Origin: Prosopocoilus inquinatus
Lineage: Eukaryota; Arthropoda; Insecta; Coleoptera; Lucanidae
Direction of reading: 5' to 3'
DNA: 64,000 bases
Assembly (NCBI GenBank): GCA_036172665.1
Contig: CM069872.1
Location: 50,826,101 to 50,890,100 of the forward strand
The notes beneath the pieces are model-generated. The model was not told the origin of the DNA. It searched no databases and saw nothing but the letters and a program-made list of their open reading frames with translations. Shown one piece after another: positions 1-11,545 of this stretch (positions are counted from its first letter, which is position 1; each line of letters opens with the position of its first letter). The position numbers and the translations under genes were made by a program.

Positions 1-501
1 CGGACGGAGCGTTGCAATCGAAATAACTGCAATACACTCGACAGATATGTACAAAGAATAGTCTACCCGACCGGAACGGTCAGTACGAAATTGGATTGTA
101 ACATCATTTTTAAAAAATCATGGCGTTTGAAACGCGCCAACTCACGGTGCCATGTTTTTGTGATGTCATACCATCCGTTTAGAATTCAAATCTTGAAATG
201 TACCTCAGCCACTGTAGAAGCTCCGCTTGGGCTTCTCTTCACTATGATGGATGGAGTTAATATATGCAACAGTCGTATTTTTACATTCCGAAACGAAAGA
301 AGGTTTATAATTCGAGTTCTTACTTGAAAATGTATTGGATTAAACTTCACTTTGCTTCTTTCTGTGGAGCATCCCACTTTTAAATGAGGTGTCAAAAGTT
401 TGCCCGTTGTCATGTGAATAACGTAAACATGTGAACGAGATGCTAAATGAATAAAAAAAAAAAAACTGGGGAAAATTAAATTATTACATACTATACTCAA
501 G
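1..501. other. AT-rich non-coding DNA
   Basis: No coding exon, RNA gene or terminal repeat is supported here. Short open frames on both strands lack recognisable motifs. Confidence 0.5.
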
Positions 502-733
502 AGGTGTTTTCTTTCGCTTAAAAGTTTGAATCGTATCACGAATAGTTTGGACCTGAATTTCGTAGTTGTTGCAACAAAACACCCTGACTTGAATTTTTGA
601 TTGACAGTTCATTCGTGAATAACCATAATTCAATCCAAACAAGTTTTAAAAACAGAGATTCAAAGAAAAGAATGTCTGTTTTTGAATCAAAACACGTTTG
701 GATCGCGATTTTGTGAGCGAAAGAAAGCACCTA
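502..733. mobile_element. MITE family A, copy 1
   Basis: A 232-bp element ends in inverted repeats: AGGTGTTTTCTTTCGCT on the left and AGCGAAAGAAAGCACCT on the right. Inside the termini the arms pair again (GTTTGGACCTGAATTTCG near 547; AAACACGTTTGGATCGCG near 689). It is flanked by AAG on both sides (499-501 and 734-736), a possible 3-bp target duplication. A second copy lies in the opposite orientation at 36700-36920. It has no coding capacity, and the superfamily is uncertain. Confidence 0.7.
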
Positions 734-927
734 AGATGCATTGGAAGGTGCAGCAGTTTTCGAACGCACCCCAGTTTGACGGATTGTATCACATCTGAAT
801 GTGGCCGGCTAGCGTTTATCGGTGGATTATTTTTATTCATTTTTTAATATGAATTTTTTCTCTTTGGAAATATTAATTAAACACGTAATAAAGTACCAAA
901 ATTTGACACAAAACAAAAATGACACAC

Positions 928-1030
928 AGGGTCCCTAGATTCGATTGATGTTTATCTTACTCGATAGGCATAGGGTTCTGAAACAGACTCGTTGGTAATT
1001 TCCTCCTAAATTACTAGAGGTCGCGGTTTT
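928..1030. mobile_element. One-ended fragment of the hAT-type MITE
   Basis: The segment starts AGGGTCCCTAGATTCGATTG and follows the complete hAT-type MITE at 37511-37749 through its first ~100 bp, including a shared CGTTRGTAAT block. No matching right terminus is visible, so this is a truncated copy. Confidence 0.5.
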
Positions 1031-1498
1031 GACAAGACAAGAAGAATAAGAAAAACTAACTTCATACCGTCGCTTTCCTCAATAAACTTCAAAATCAAAT
1101 AAGGCAATTATTTCATTAACCGATTGCACAAAATATGAATAATCGTAAAACGAGATAAATCGGAACGCTACATTTAACTCCGCTGCTAATTGCTTTAATT
1201 TATTACAGCCGCTGTAAAATATTCGGAATTCACACAAAGTTTATCTCACATTGAAGCAATAATTTACGTATTTACGGTCGATCCTCGTAGTTTAAAATTC
1301 TCACCTCTCGTGCCCTTTACATCAAACACCGCAACGCAAATTACCCTTAAATTCCTAATAGCTGCGCGTTGCTATTAGCAACACCGTGAAATAAACACAT
1401 CTGACACATTGCAAATTAAAGGGAGCACGTGTTTACATATTGTATGTACACAGGCTGATTTTAAAGGTAATCCTCGAATGTCGTGGAAGAAGCATTTA
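1031..1498. other. AT-rich non-coding DNA
   Basis: No gene is visible. The only local feature is a small hairpin, GTTGCTATTAGCAAC, near 1367-1381. Confidence 0.4.
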
Positions 1499-1723
1499 CA
1501 GTTGCGGCCCTTTAAAACTGATGGTGCGCAGAGAATTGATTTGAATGTCGAAAATTCGAAATTGTGTGGAATGTGTAAATCAAACCTTCAAATCGATCAT
1601 TATAATGACAGTGTCAAATTTGACACTACGTGATTTCAGTTTTCGGTACTGTTTATACCGCTGAAGAATTTGACTTAACTATTTGATTTGTCAAAGGTTT
1701 CCAGCTTTCAAAAGCCACAACTG
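1499..1723. mobile_element. Tc1/mariner-type MITE, copy 1 of tandem pair
   Basis: The 225-bp element begins CAGTTGCGGCCCTTTAAAAC and ends with the inverse (CCAGCTTTCAAAAGCCACAACTG). It is flanked by TA at 1497-1498 and TA at 1724-1725, the target expected of Tc1/mariner transposases. The right-hand TA is also the left flank of the next copy, so the two elements share one dinucleotide. No transposase is encoded. Confidence 0.75.
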
Positions 1724-1725
1724 TA

Positions 1726-1959
1726 CAGTTGCAGCCTTTGAAAACTGGTACACTCAGTCAAATACAACGTTTCGGTACTGATTTTAAATCTGAAGTTTCT
1801 AAACGTCATTCAAATCACTCTAAATCCTTCTATGAAATTGACAAATTTGATGCTGACATCAAAATGATAAATGAAGGTTTGATTTACATACCACAAAATT
1901 ACGAATTTTTGACATTGTTGTCAATTGTGACTGTAGCAATTTTCAAGGGGCCGCAACTG
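1726..1959. mobile_element. Tc1/mariner-type MITE, copy 2 of tandem pair
   Basis: The 234-bp element has termini CAGTTGCAGCCTTTGAAAAC and its inverse, flanked by TA at 1724-1725 and 1960-1961. Its interior matches the copy at 37032-37271 over most of its length. An 80-codon open frame crossing it is not conserved between copies and is not a gene. Confidence 0.8.
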
Positions 1960-2369
1960 TATCTTTGCTAACGTAAAGAAAAACTTTTCGAGCTGCGTAA
2001 ATCTAGCCACCAACCGTCAGTGTTGCCAACTTAGGGAAAAAATTGTGAAATCTAGGAATAATTTCAAACAAAAGGGAAAGAGGCAAAAAACAGCAAAAAC
2101 TCGTTAAAATGTAGGAAATTTTTCAACTTCTTGGGAACAAAAGATAATCGCTACATTTTGCGTAAATGAGGCAGAAAAAGGGTAAAGAATCAGAAACAAA
2201 AAACATTTTCAAAGAGCCAGAAATGCGGAAAAATTAAAATTTCCAAAGAAATTATAATCATTATTTGATTTCTAAAAAAAATTGCAAACAATTAAAAGAA
2301 AAGAACGAAAAACGTTGGCAACAGAGAAACCCACTATAAATGAAAAAAATTCTGAGACTAATGTAAAAA

Positions 2370-3195
2370 AAAAAACAAATGACGATCATGCATGTAGAGG
2401 AAAAACTCAAAACGAATTGTAGATTTAAAATAAAATAAAAAAAGACAATAATAAGGAACATTCAAGAGTAATAATAATTCGATTAATTCGTAATAATTAT
2501 TTTCTGAAGAAAGCAGGAAAAAAAAACATATGACGACTAATTATTCGCGGAGGAAAAAGAAGTGCGAAAAAAATTTTGATTGGCTAATTTCGAAAAGGAA
2601 AAAAAAAACAAATGACGATCGTAAATTTCACCACGGAGAAGCACAAAGAAATACGAAAGGAAACGAAATAATTTCGGCAGATACATAAAAAAAACAAATT
2701 TTATTAATTCAAAAAACGACGACGTCTTCTTTTGAACAATAACGGCAACAGCGCACCAACAAAATCAGAAAGTGATAGAAATATTCGAAGATGAAAATAA
2801 ATGACGATCGCAAGGAGAAAAACATGACTTCGATCGTAAATTTCACCGCGGAAAGCCACAAAGAAATACGAAAGGAAACGAAATAATTTCGGCAGATACA
2901 TAAAAAGAAAACAAATTTTATTAATTCAAAAAACGACGACGTTTTCTTTTGAACAATAATGGCAACAGCGTACAAAAAAATTCAGAAAGCGACAGAAATA
3001 TTCGAAGATGAAAACAAATGACATTTCCTTTTGAGCATTAACGGCAACAGCGCACAAGAAAAAATCAGAAAGTGACAGAAATATTCGAAGGTGAAAACAA
3101 ATGACGATCGCAAGGAAACGTTCTAAAAGGGACGAACATTTTCGAGAACGAACTTCAAACTTAAGAACAATAATTCATAAACAAGTGACGATCGC
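2370..3195. repeat. A-rich minisatellite with GACGATCG core
   Basis: The phrase AAACAAATGACGATC recurs at about 2380, 2609, 3011 (partial), 3095 and 3180, with near copies between. A longer unit, from GTAAATTTCACC through GGCAACAGCG to CAGAAATATTCGAAG, repeats with a ~215-bp period (2621 and 2836), followed by a shortened third unit near 3033. The + strand is purine-rich. No frame is preserved, so this is not coding. Confidence 0.7.
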
Positions 3196-3641
3196 GTAAC
3201 TTCTTGTTTCAGTTTCTTTTTCTTATTTTTCTTGTGATTATTAAGCGCCATCTCTCTCCAATACGATCTGTAACGTCAAAATCGTTTTCTTTCTCTCTAA
3301 AAAACATACAAACGTCGAAATTTAACGAGTTGGCAATACTGCTTCTGATTGCTGCAAAGTGCAAGGTTAGGTTGTTTTAATATTCTTATTTCGTTTTTTT
3401 TTAACATTTAATTGCAAATATTTTTTTTTATAAATTAGCCTAAGTAGGTATGCAAATAAATTTTGAATTTTTTTTTTTGTAATCGTGTTTGTAACTTTAA
3501 TCTCCCATTTAAAATTTGTCTGACTCATTTAGGGAAACAATGTAATGCCGAAAAGGAAATTTTTGATCGAGTTGATTGGCAACACTGCGCGCCCGTAAAT
3601 TAATTGAAACTGCCACTGGCAGTTATGTTTAAGACATTGAA
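3196..3641. other. AT-rich non-coding DNA
   Basis: There are homopolymer-rich stretches and two copies of the dispersed TTGGCAAyACTG motif (about 3333 and 3580). No gene is supported. Confidence 0.4.
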
Positions 3642-3893
3642 GGCCGTGTTCTCATCTCATGATTAAATTAAAATCGTCTCGAATTAAAGTTCTTGTAATT
3701 AAAATAAACAATAAACGATTTACCTACCTGGCTTTATGCGACTTTTATGAGTTAGAAAAGGATAAATTAACGTCGCCGTCATTCTTTTATTATTAATCGA
3801 TTAAATTGACGTCAAACTACATGTACCGTTTCCTGTTTATTTTAATTACAACTTTAGTTAGAGATAACTTTAATCATGAGATGAGAATGCGGG
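3642..3893. mobile_element. Foldback MITE (TTCTCATCTCATGATTAAA arms)
   Basis: The left arm reads GTTCTCATCTCATGATTAAA. The right arm is its inverse, TTTAATCATGAGATGAGAA, ending in GCGGGTC. The pairing extends inward through TTGTAATTAAA. The total is about 252 bp with no coding capacity. Target duplications could not be fixed, so the outer ends are approximate. Confidence 0.6.
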
Positions 3894-4146
3894 TCACTGT
3901 CTGTGCAATTGTGATAATTTGAAAATCAAAGTCAGTAAACATTATTTTCTACGATTGGCAACATTGAATAATTTTTAGTGGAAATTTCCTGAACGATTTG
4001 ACTTTGTGAGCAGTGATCTATATTCTAAATTGTTTTTCTTTTCAAGCAGTTCTTCCTTGCTGGATTTTTTGTCATATATTAATTCAGCCTGTTAATGACT
4101 ATTACAGAATTGATTTTCTTTTACCTTAAAGTTGCAGGCTAGCCAA

Positions 4147-4231
4147 TCGTGTAAGATGTGTTGCCTATACGAACAGGTCATGGTATTGACTAAAAAGCCA
4201 TTCGTGTAAGATGTGTTGCCTATACGAACAG
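4147..4231. repeat. Short tandem duplication
   Basis: A 30-bp block beginning TCGTGTAAGATGTGTTGCC occurs at 4147-4176 and 4202-4231 with no mismatch seen, a 55-bp period. Confidence 0.7.
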
Positions 4232-4260
4232 ATCACATGGTTTCGATTTTTAAAAGCTCA

Positions 4261-4377
4261 GGGCCAGCACTTTAAATTTAAAGTTACTTTAATCTTTAAA
4301 AAAAAATACATTTGTTTCGCTATTTTTAACGTGATTTTAAATTAGAGCTTCCTTAAAGTCTGATTATGAAAACGACC
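4261..4377. mobile_element. Fragment of the ATTATGAAAACG foldback family
   Basis: The end of this segment (CTTCCTTAAAGTCTGATTATG followed by AAAACG) matches the right arm of the foldback at 51377-51582, as does the internal AATACATTTGTTT. The left arm is missing or degraded. Confidence 0.5.
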
Positions 4378-7030
4378 ATCAGTTTTGTAATAAATTATAG
4401 GAGTACAATTTGAAAAGGAATTTAATTTAAGTTTAACAAACGTTTCGCATTTATTCCAATCTAATAATTACATTCAGTCGGCGAAGAGCAAACACATAAG
4501 TAGGCTAATGGGGCTATATTCTTGGGCCGTAAAAAATATATATAAAACCCTTATAAAGGGATAAGTTCTTTTTTAAGTGGCACTTTGCAGATTACCATGC
4601 AAATAAAAAAGTGTTCAGAATTGGTATTTTCGAGCTGTGCACATTTGAAACTATATTTAGAAAAATATAAAACAGGATAATATTGCTCTCAAAGGAAGCA
4701 AAACGAATGACAGAGGCTAGGTAGACATCAAAAGAATATTCGAGAACTAAAATTGAATTAAGAGCGCTCTAAATTTTAAGCGGCGGTTGCTTCTTCTCTC
4801 GGAATGGTTTCGTTATTAAAACAAAAAGAAAGGCACACATAAAGGACGTAATCGAATTTGGGCGATTATACCTTTGCACATTGTCCGCAAAACGCAATTA
4901 TCGTCTTCCTCTTTGAGACGGTTCCAGAAACACCGTCGTCTCTTCCGGCTTCATTTATGTAAACGGACAATTAAATGGATCGCGTGTAATAGGACGGACA
5001 AAAGACACTGAAATTACTTTAATAGTCCTGCGCTTAATGGAAAAAAAAACGCAGAAATATCCAATTCACCTCGATACAACAAAAGGAAACGAATAAAGGA
5101 ACTTCTTGCGAAGCAGCATGAATATGTAATGGAATAACAAGTTTTATATTCCGAAAGGAGGAGGGTTGAGTTAAGCCCAACAAGTGGAGATCGATTTTCT
5201 AAGCGTAAATCTCGTCGTTTTATTTTGTTGCAGTTGTTGATGCATTAAAAGGCTTTTAGAGACTTCACGTGCATCTAAAGGGTCGTTTATTTATTTTTCA
5301 GGAGGTGGTTTTGCATCGCAGGGAAACCCACCTTCGCTCTTCTAGTCTTTGTTAAGATACATAATTTTACATGTTGAAAACTTATTAAAAATTCTCAGAC
5401 ATTCACAAAATTATTTTGTAAGTGCTAATTATTTAATTATTTCAAACTGCCTATTTTTTTGCTACAATCGTACTTCACCTTAAGCAGTGCTATAATTTGA
5501 CGTTTCTGTAAGTGCTGCGCATTTAAAATTGCCGCCAAAACGCAGTTAAAACCTTAGCAAGCCAATAGGTGTCGCTAATATCGGTACTATGTGCGGTTTA
5601 TGCGCAAGCGCTCGTTGTTTCAAGAACAAAAGAATATTTGAGCTGAAGATACAGCTTAGGTGTAGAATATGTTCTATTTTTCCAAATAGTTTTTGATTCA
5701 ATTTAAATTTTGATGCAATTAACTGCACAAATTAAATTATTTAAGAAGTGGAACCGAAAAAAGGAAGTAGTTTAAAAGAGACCTTAAATCATTAAGCCAT
5801 AAAAACTGTGGTAAATAACCACATGAAATAGGATTACACTGAAGATCCCCTGATATCAATTTCGCCAAGAATTTCAATCTACATTAAAGCACGATGAGGT
5901 TCTCTGTCAAAGGCGGATCGGCGTAAAGAAAATGCCATCTGAGGTAACGGTTTAGTGAAGAATCTATTAAACCCGACGAGACTGCAGAAGCCACAAATCC
6001 GCCATGCTACAAATAGTTGCCCCGCAGCTTAGCTTTAAAACTATTTTACGTTCACTTTGTGCATAAAATCGGAAATAAATTTGGAACCTGCGCCGTTTTC
6101 CGTTCGGGAACGGACGAGACGGACGAAAATTTGCAAATTAACGTTTTTTATGTGTGCAAAACGGCGGTCAAAGTTGCGCAAACAAACCAGAATGTTTTCG
6201 TTCCATTTCGGACACATTTGTGCGATTCACATGGAACGGGTCAAAACGAGGGCGGTTTAAATTTTTTTTTTCCCGGAAACCGGATGCATAATTAATTTCG
6301 TTTTTTTTGCAGCTGCCGCGCTGATATTGATCGCGAATGAAAGTTATTAGCCTAACGAACTAGAAAAATACATATTTAAATATGACAGCTTTTTGTTTAC
6401 AAACCGCGAAACAACAGACACACAGACAATTACTCATGCATTCAACAAACATCTAAGTGTAGGTTTAAAAGGTTATAGACGTCAGAAGGCTGACCTCCAA
6501 TATTCAAATTGCGCCCCCATCCCCGGTTAAGTAGCTAATTCATCCACCAACAGAAATGCATGGAACTTTTCGCGTCCTCTCTGGAATATACGGCGTGCCT
6601 TCTCGAAACCCTGGCGTCTATAATATATAGAGTCCTCTTTTCCGTCGTTTTTATATTATTTCAGTAGCCTCATAAGTTTGACCTAATTTTATGGTTAAAA
6701 ATGGTTTTAATAGTTGACCTGAAGTCCTAAATTTTAAGTAGTCAGATTGATCATGACGTATGGTTTGTCTAATAAAATGACGCAGTAGTTTGGTATAACA
6801 AGAAATAATTTAAGCAAAAAAAAAAACATTAATAAGTTTTAAAAATAAGGACGTATGTTTAAAACCAGAAACTGAAAACTTAAGTAACAATAGCGGCGTT
6901 TAGTGACGTTAATTTTATTTTAATTATTTTTACAATTTTTATCAAAGAAATAAGAAATGTGCTGTTTTAGGTTACATTTTAAAAAATGCGCGCTCATTTA
7001 ATTGTTATTATTTCTTTTTTCTCCAAATGA
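4378..7030. other. Intronic or intergenic DNA without recognised gene
   Basis: Mixed AT-rich and moderately GC-rich unique-looking sequence (for example 4860-5000 and 6000-6260). No splice-flanked open frame with recognisable protein motifs was found. The 92-codon frame at 6017 has no family signature. Conserved non-coding elements could be present but cannot be judged from one sequence. Confidence 0.4.
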
Positions 7031-7652
7031 GTTCGTGAATGGTGAATCGCATTAGAAATCACGAAAGAAAGAGAACAATCGTAGAGTCACATGGCCGCCA
7101 ACTTTGAAATATTTTAATTTTGGCTTTAACAGTGGCGTCGCCATTGGGTTTGCACCCGAATTGCAAAGCAAGTCGGCTCTAACTTAAAAAAAAAGTGGAT
7201 TCTAGGTTAAGTCGGGAAGCGATCGCAGAATGTCCCTGTTTACACTTTTTTTTTAAAGAAAGAAGAAAAAATAAGGGAATTTTAATTCTCGGAGATATTT
7301 CTGCCGGAAAACAATTCCGAAACGTCTGGAATACGCTAAGAAGTTCGTGAATGGTGAATCGCATTAGAAATCACGATAAAAGAGAATAATCGTAGAGTCA
7401 CATGGCCGCCAACTTCGAAATATTTTAATTTTGGCTTTAACAGTGGCGTCGCCAAGGGGATTGCACCCGGATTGCAAAGCAAGTCGCCGCTAACTAAAAA
7501 AAAATGTGGATTCTGGGTTAGGTCGGGAAGCGATCGCAGAATGTCGCTGTTTACACTTTTTTTTAAAGAAAGAAGAAAAAATAAGAGAATTTTAATTCTC
7601 GGAGATATTTCTGCCGGAAAACAATTCCGAAACGTCTGGAATACGCTAAGAA
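7031..7652. repeat. 312-bp tandem duplication, two copies
   Basis: Copy 1 (7031-7342) and copy 2 (7343-7652) both begin GTTCGTGAATGGTGAATCGC and end at ACGCTAAGAA. They differ by scattered substitutions and one- to few-base indels. Each copy contains the palindrome-rich phrase AGCGATCGCAGAATGTC. No frame survives in both copies. Confidence 0.85.
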
Positions 7653-8600
7653 AACTGCCTTTTAAGCGTCGATTTCGAGTGCAGCGCCATCTGTTAATCC
7701 GAGCCGCCGTAAATTTATAATTTGCCAGGGGAAGAGATTTCGAAACAACTGAAAAACGTCTAGAAACAATGCCCTGAAAACAATTTCGAATTTTATACTA
7801 AACTTAAAAAACGGTTTAAACAGCGACTTCCTACGATCGCCTTTTGACCTAACATTACAATGTTTTTGACCCAACATTGCAATGTTAGGTCAAAAGGCGA
7901 TCGTAGGATGTCGAATCGTTTTGGTTTGCAGTGGAACTCTAGATCTACGCTTCTGATGATGAAATCCCAAATACGGCTGAAACAGCTATACAGAAGTGCT
8001 TGACGGATTCACTGCAATCAAAAACGATTTGCTACAAATTTTTTTGTAAACATAGTTAAAGCGAAAGGATTTGCAAGCACATGTAGCGACATCTGTTAGC
8101 CCGAACCGTAACGTTGAATTCTTTATTTGCGCGCGGAAAACGACAGAAAACTTAAGAACGTTCAAAAGAACACAATATTCTTGAAACAACTCTGAATAAA
8201 GAGGAACCTTTGTGGTGGCGCCATCTGTTATCGCGAATCATAACTGTCGCTCTTTATTTGTGTGAAAGCAGTTTCAAAGATTCCCAGACAACTGAAGAAC
8301 TTTCAGAAAGAAGAAACAATTTCGAATTTTGTACTAAGCTTAAATAGTTAAAGCGAAAGAATTTATTTACAAGCACTTGTAGCGCCATCTGTTGACGGCC
8401 TGATCCGTAACGTTGTACTCTTTATTTACATAGGAAACACAAGGGGGCAAACCTAAGAACGTTCAAGGAACCACAATGTTCCGAGAACAACTTTTGAGTA
8501 AACAAGAAACATTTGTGGCGCCATCTGTTACCTACCCCGTGAAATATAACTTCGTCCTTTTTTATTTGCGGGAAAGCAGTTTCGAGGGATTTCAAAAATG
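7653..8600. repeat. Degenerate satellite with GGCGCCATCTGTTA core
   Basis: Monomers of about 135-170 bp share an order of blocks: GCGCCATCTGTTA, a CCGTAAC-like block, TTTATTTGyG, a GAAAGCAGTTTC-like block, then CAACTGAAnAACnT. Cores lie near 7682, 8083 (GCGACATCTGTTA), 8216, 8379 and 8516. The same family is found at 38.0-38.8 kb and, as 347-bp dimers, at 38.8-42.6 kb. The core is much better kept than the rest of the monomer. Confidence 0.7.
7824..7913. repeat. Near-perfect hairpin, ~40-bp stem
   Basis: CCTACGATCGCCTTTTGACC on the left pairs with GGTCAAAAGGCGATCGTAGG on the right. The stem continues through TAACATTACAATGTT against AACATTGCAATGTTA, leaving a loop of about 8 bases (TTTGACCC). 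It lies between satellite monomers. Function is unknown. Confidence 0.8.
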
Positions 8601-8640
8601 CGCTATTACAACACAGGATATTTTTATTCTTTCAGAAAAG

Positions 8641-9945
8641 TAAAGTCTGATCGAAGAGAGAGAGAGACAGAAAAAAGAAGCTGAACGTTGAGCTTGCGGT
8701 TTTTTTTTTAAACCAACACAGTTTCAAGCCTGTAACATCAATACTTGACTGACATAATATACTTTTTGCCTGAATACACAATCCATCATGGGTAAATTAG
8801 GTGCCAGGAAACTCGAGTTTAATAAAAATGATTGACACCTCTTTCTGACTTCATGCCTCCGGCATGTAGAAGAATTTAATTGAACAGGCGATATTTGCTT
8901 TCGGGGAAAAAAAATAATTCAACCTTTTGTACGGTATTGCCCCTTTTTACTAAATGGATTCGTAAAATACACCGATAATCAAATTAAAAATTTTAATTGA
9001 ATAATAATGTGAGTATTTGTTTCGGTAAACCAAATTAAAATAAGCTGATTAGTTGTTGCATTGAATTTTAAATTAATTTAAATCCGTGCTAGGATTTTTA
9101 ATGGTATTTTTTTCCTAAAAAAATTTGAAAGTATGTAAATGCGGTATTGTCATGAGGACTTGATTTGTTTTATTCCTCATATGGTTGTGATTTATTTGTT
9201 TCTTTTCTATTCACCGGAAAAACTCGGAAAACCAGGAAAAGTCAAGAAATTCAGAAAAGGTCCCTAATTTCAAGGGGCATTGTATGTTTTAATACAAAAT
9301 CAATCAATCAATTGAAGATCTGGAAATTAGATTTAGCATTTTTAAACATATTAACCAATTTGTGATTTTCTAATGTAGATGATTTTCTTTAAATTAATAA
9401 CTTTTGGACATTTATTAACAAAAGGCTCGGAAATTATGAAAAATTACCGAATCTGAGTAAATCGTTAATAAGTTTTGCAAAAAGTATTCTTAACGCCTGT
9501 AATATAGGCAATATACAATCTGGTGTGCATATTAAGTTGCCTATATCAATATAATATTTCTTGTTAAAAAAAAATCTAATTTATTTTTTTTAACCAAACA
9601 TGCATGTTATACTGTTTATAATTTTTAATGGTAAATTAATGACTTTTTGTAGTGTTGCCATTAATATTTCAAATAAAATTGTTGGGGTTCACTAAAAGTG
9701 CACTAAAAATTATTTATATCTCTTCATGATTTGTGATCAAAAAAATAGTGAAATTTCCTTTCGACACAGTGTTGCCAACTCGAAGGCAATTTTCCTTTTT
9801 CGGGGGGGATTTTTCGATTTGATTTGTGGGGAGAAAAGTAATATTTATTCATTTTTGTGAAGCTAAATAATTTTAAGTTTCTATTTTTTATTTATATTAG
9901 TCGTCATTACCGCATCGAGTGATTTATCTATAAAAAGTCGAACTT
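8641..9945. other. AT-rich non-coding DNA
   Basis: Contains a short GA run near 8657 and two copies of the dispersed AGTGTTGCCAA motif (about 9651 and 9768). No exon is supported. The 66-codon frame at 9165 has no recognisable motif. Confidence 0.4.
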
Positions 9946-10175
9946 AGTTATAACCAGAGAAAAGAATTCGGGCCACTTGTTATGCAAACAATATGAAAAT
10001 TTAGTACTCGGACTGTATTAGGCCTGCCCACAATAATCTATGCGCAATGAAAACACTCGCATTGCATTCTTTCCCCTCCTACTCAATAAAAATTCGAGCC
10101 GCGGAAAGTAGCAAGAGTAAATAGTACATTCGGCATGACATTAAGTGGCCTGAATTCTTTTCCCTGGTTATAACT
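9946..10175. mobile_element. Palindromic MITE family B, copy 1
   Basis: The termini are AGTTATAACCAGAGAAAAGA on the left and its inverse (CTTTTCCCTGGTTATAACT) on the right, each followed inward by GAATTCrGGCCACTT. The interior (ACTCGGACTGTATTAGGCC through ACATTCGGC) is found inverted in the copy at 34299-34541. Non-coding. The superfamily was not determined because the target duplication is unclear. Confidence 0.75.
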
Positions 10176-10270
10176 GGTATCTACAAGGTACTTAGTGATT
10201 TCAATTGTGAGTAATCTTGTATACTGTGCGAGAATGATGGTATTTTCGACTGACCACTCTGGAATACTCT

Positions 10271-10455
10271 GGCCCTCATTTTCACAAAAATTACTTAATC
10301 ACTGATTAATTTAACAGCGTGATTAAAATTAAAATTGGTTGGATGAAACAATATAATTGGTTGTTTCAAATCTATTGTTAACTTCGTTCAATAACATACC
10401 TTAATCAGAGAATTAAATTAATCGCTGATTAACAATATTTTTGTGAAACCCACTA
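10271..10455. mobile_element. Foldback MITE (TTTCACAAAAAT arms)
   Basis: Left arm TTTTCACAAAAATTACTTAA and right arm TTAACAATATTTTTGTGAAA are inverted, and the ATCANNGATTAATTTAA block is also inverted. Non-coding; ends approximate. Confidence 0.6.
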
Positions 10456-10824
10456 TAAGAGTATCTCCGTCCTTTATTTTTACATGAGGTTAAAACGAGA
10501 CGGAACGCACGCGAGCAATCAGTTGAAAACGATGAGTTTTACTGTGGGATTGATTGAAATAATAATTCATTTCAAATTTCGCGCTGAACATCGCAGTTCG
10601 ACAAAACATACACAGATGGCGCTGGCGTTAACACAATTTCAAGTACTAATCAGTATTTTGAGGAATTAAAAATAAAACGCGTGGAAACAGTATAAGAGAA
10701 TAATTTTTTCGAAGAAATTTCTTAATTAATTATAATTAAAAAAAAATCTTTGCGGTTGAAATTAAATTCTATTTACTAAAGCGAATTTTGATAATGAAAA
10801 GGATTTTTTTTCACAACTTAACTC

Positions 10825-10965
10825 GCAGGGAATTTCGGACTCGTAAGGTTGGCCAGACTTTATCAGTTATCAAAAGAATTTTTGTTTTTTTTTAATTACT
10901 AGCAGGGAATTTCGAACTCAGAAGATTGGCCGGACTTTATCAGTTATCAAGAAAAGTTTTCTTTT
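10825..10965. repeat. 78-bp tandem duplication
   Basis: GCAGGGAATTTCGGACTC (about 10826) and GCAGGGAATTTCGAACTC (about 10904) each continue into GGCCrGACTTTATCAGTTATC. Two copies are present. Confidence 0.75.
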
Positions 10966-11399
10966 CTTTATTTTATTACTTTTATTGTAGAATGATTAAT
11001 ATTTCATCCCCCCTGTTCTCCTTTACGTGACAATTATTTGAAAAAAATATGAAATTTCTTCGTCAGTCAGCATCGACTCGATGTTGGCAACCCTGCGTTG
11101 GATAAAATTCACGAATCCTCTGATTATTAGCGCTACTATAAAAATTGCTAACCACTTTTTTAAATAATAGACCTTATAGCCCTGTTCATGATGTGTATTG
11201 TTAATTTATTTATGATTTTATTTGTTTCTCAGCGAATCGATTTTTTCATCGAGATTGTTTTTTTTTGTTTTTATCGTATGAAAATGCATGTAAAAATAAT
11301 TATTTATTTTCTCGAGCGGGGAGTATTTTGAATTGATTCTAGAACGTTTCGAACAAGCTTTTTTTATTAAATCATTAAAATTAAAAAAGAACCAAAAAC

Positions 11400-11545
11400 T
11401 GGTGTATCTGAAAATTAATTAATTAAATACTAATTCTTGTTTGATATATACGTATATATGTTACCTTATTAATTACTTTCGTCGTTATTGTATGGAGCTG
11501 AGAACCAATAAAGACACTTTATTATTATTATTATTATTATTAAAT
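11400..11545 (+). mobile_element. Probable 3' tail of a 5'-truncated retroposon
   Basis: The segment ends CCAATAAAGACACTTTATT and then an ATT/TTA microsatellite (11518-11544). The sequence at 63880-63972 ends in the same way (CCAATAAAGACAATTATTATT). A shared polyadenylation-like end running into the same trinucleotide repeat is typical of non-LTR retrotransposon or SINE 3' ends. No coding part remains. Confidence 0.4.

Noticed and set aside
6017..6295. 92-codon frame
   Set aside because: Overlaps another frame in the same region, has no domain motif, and ends in a T tract.
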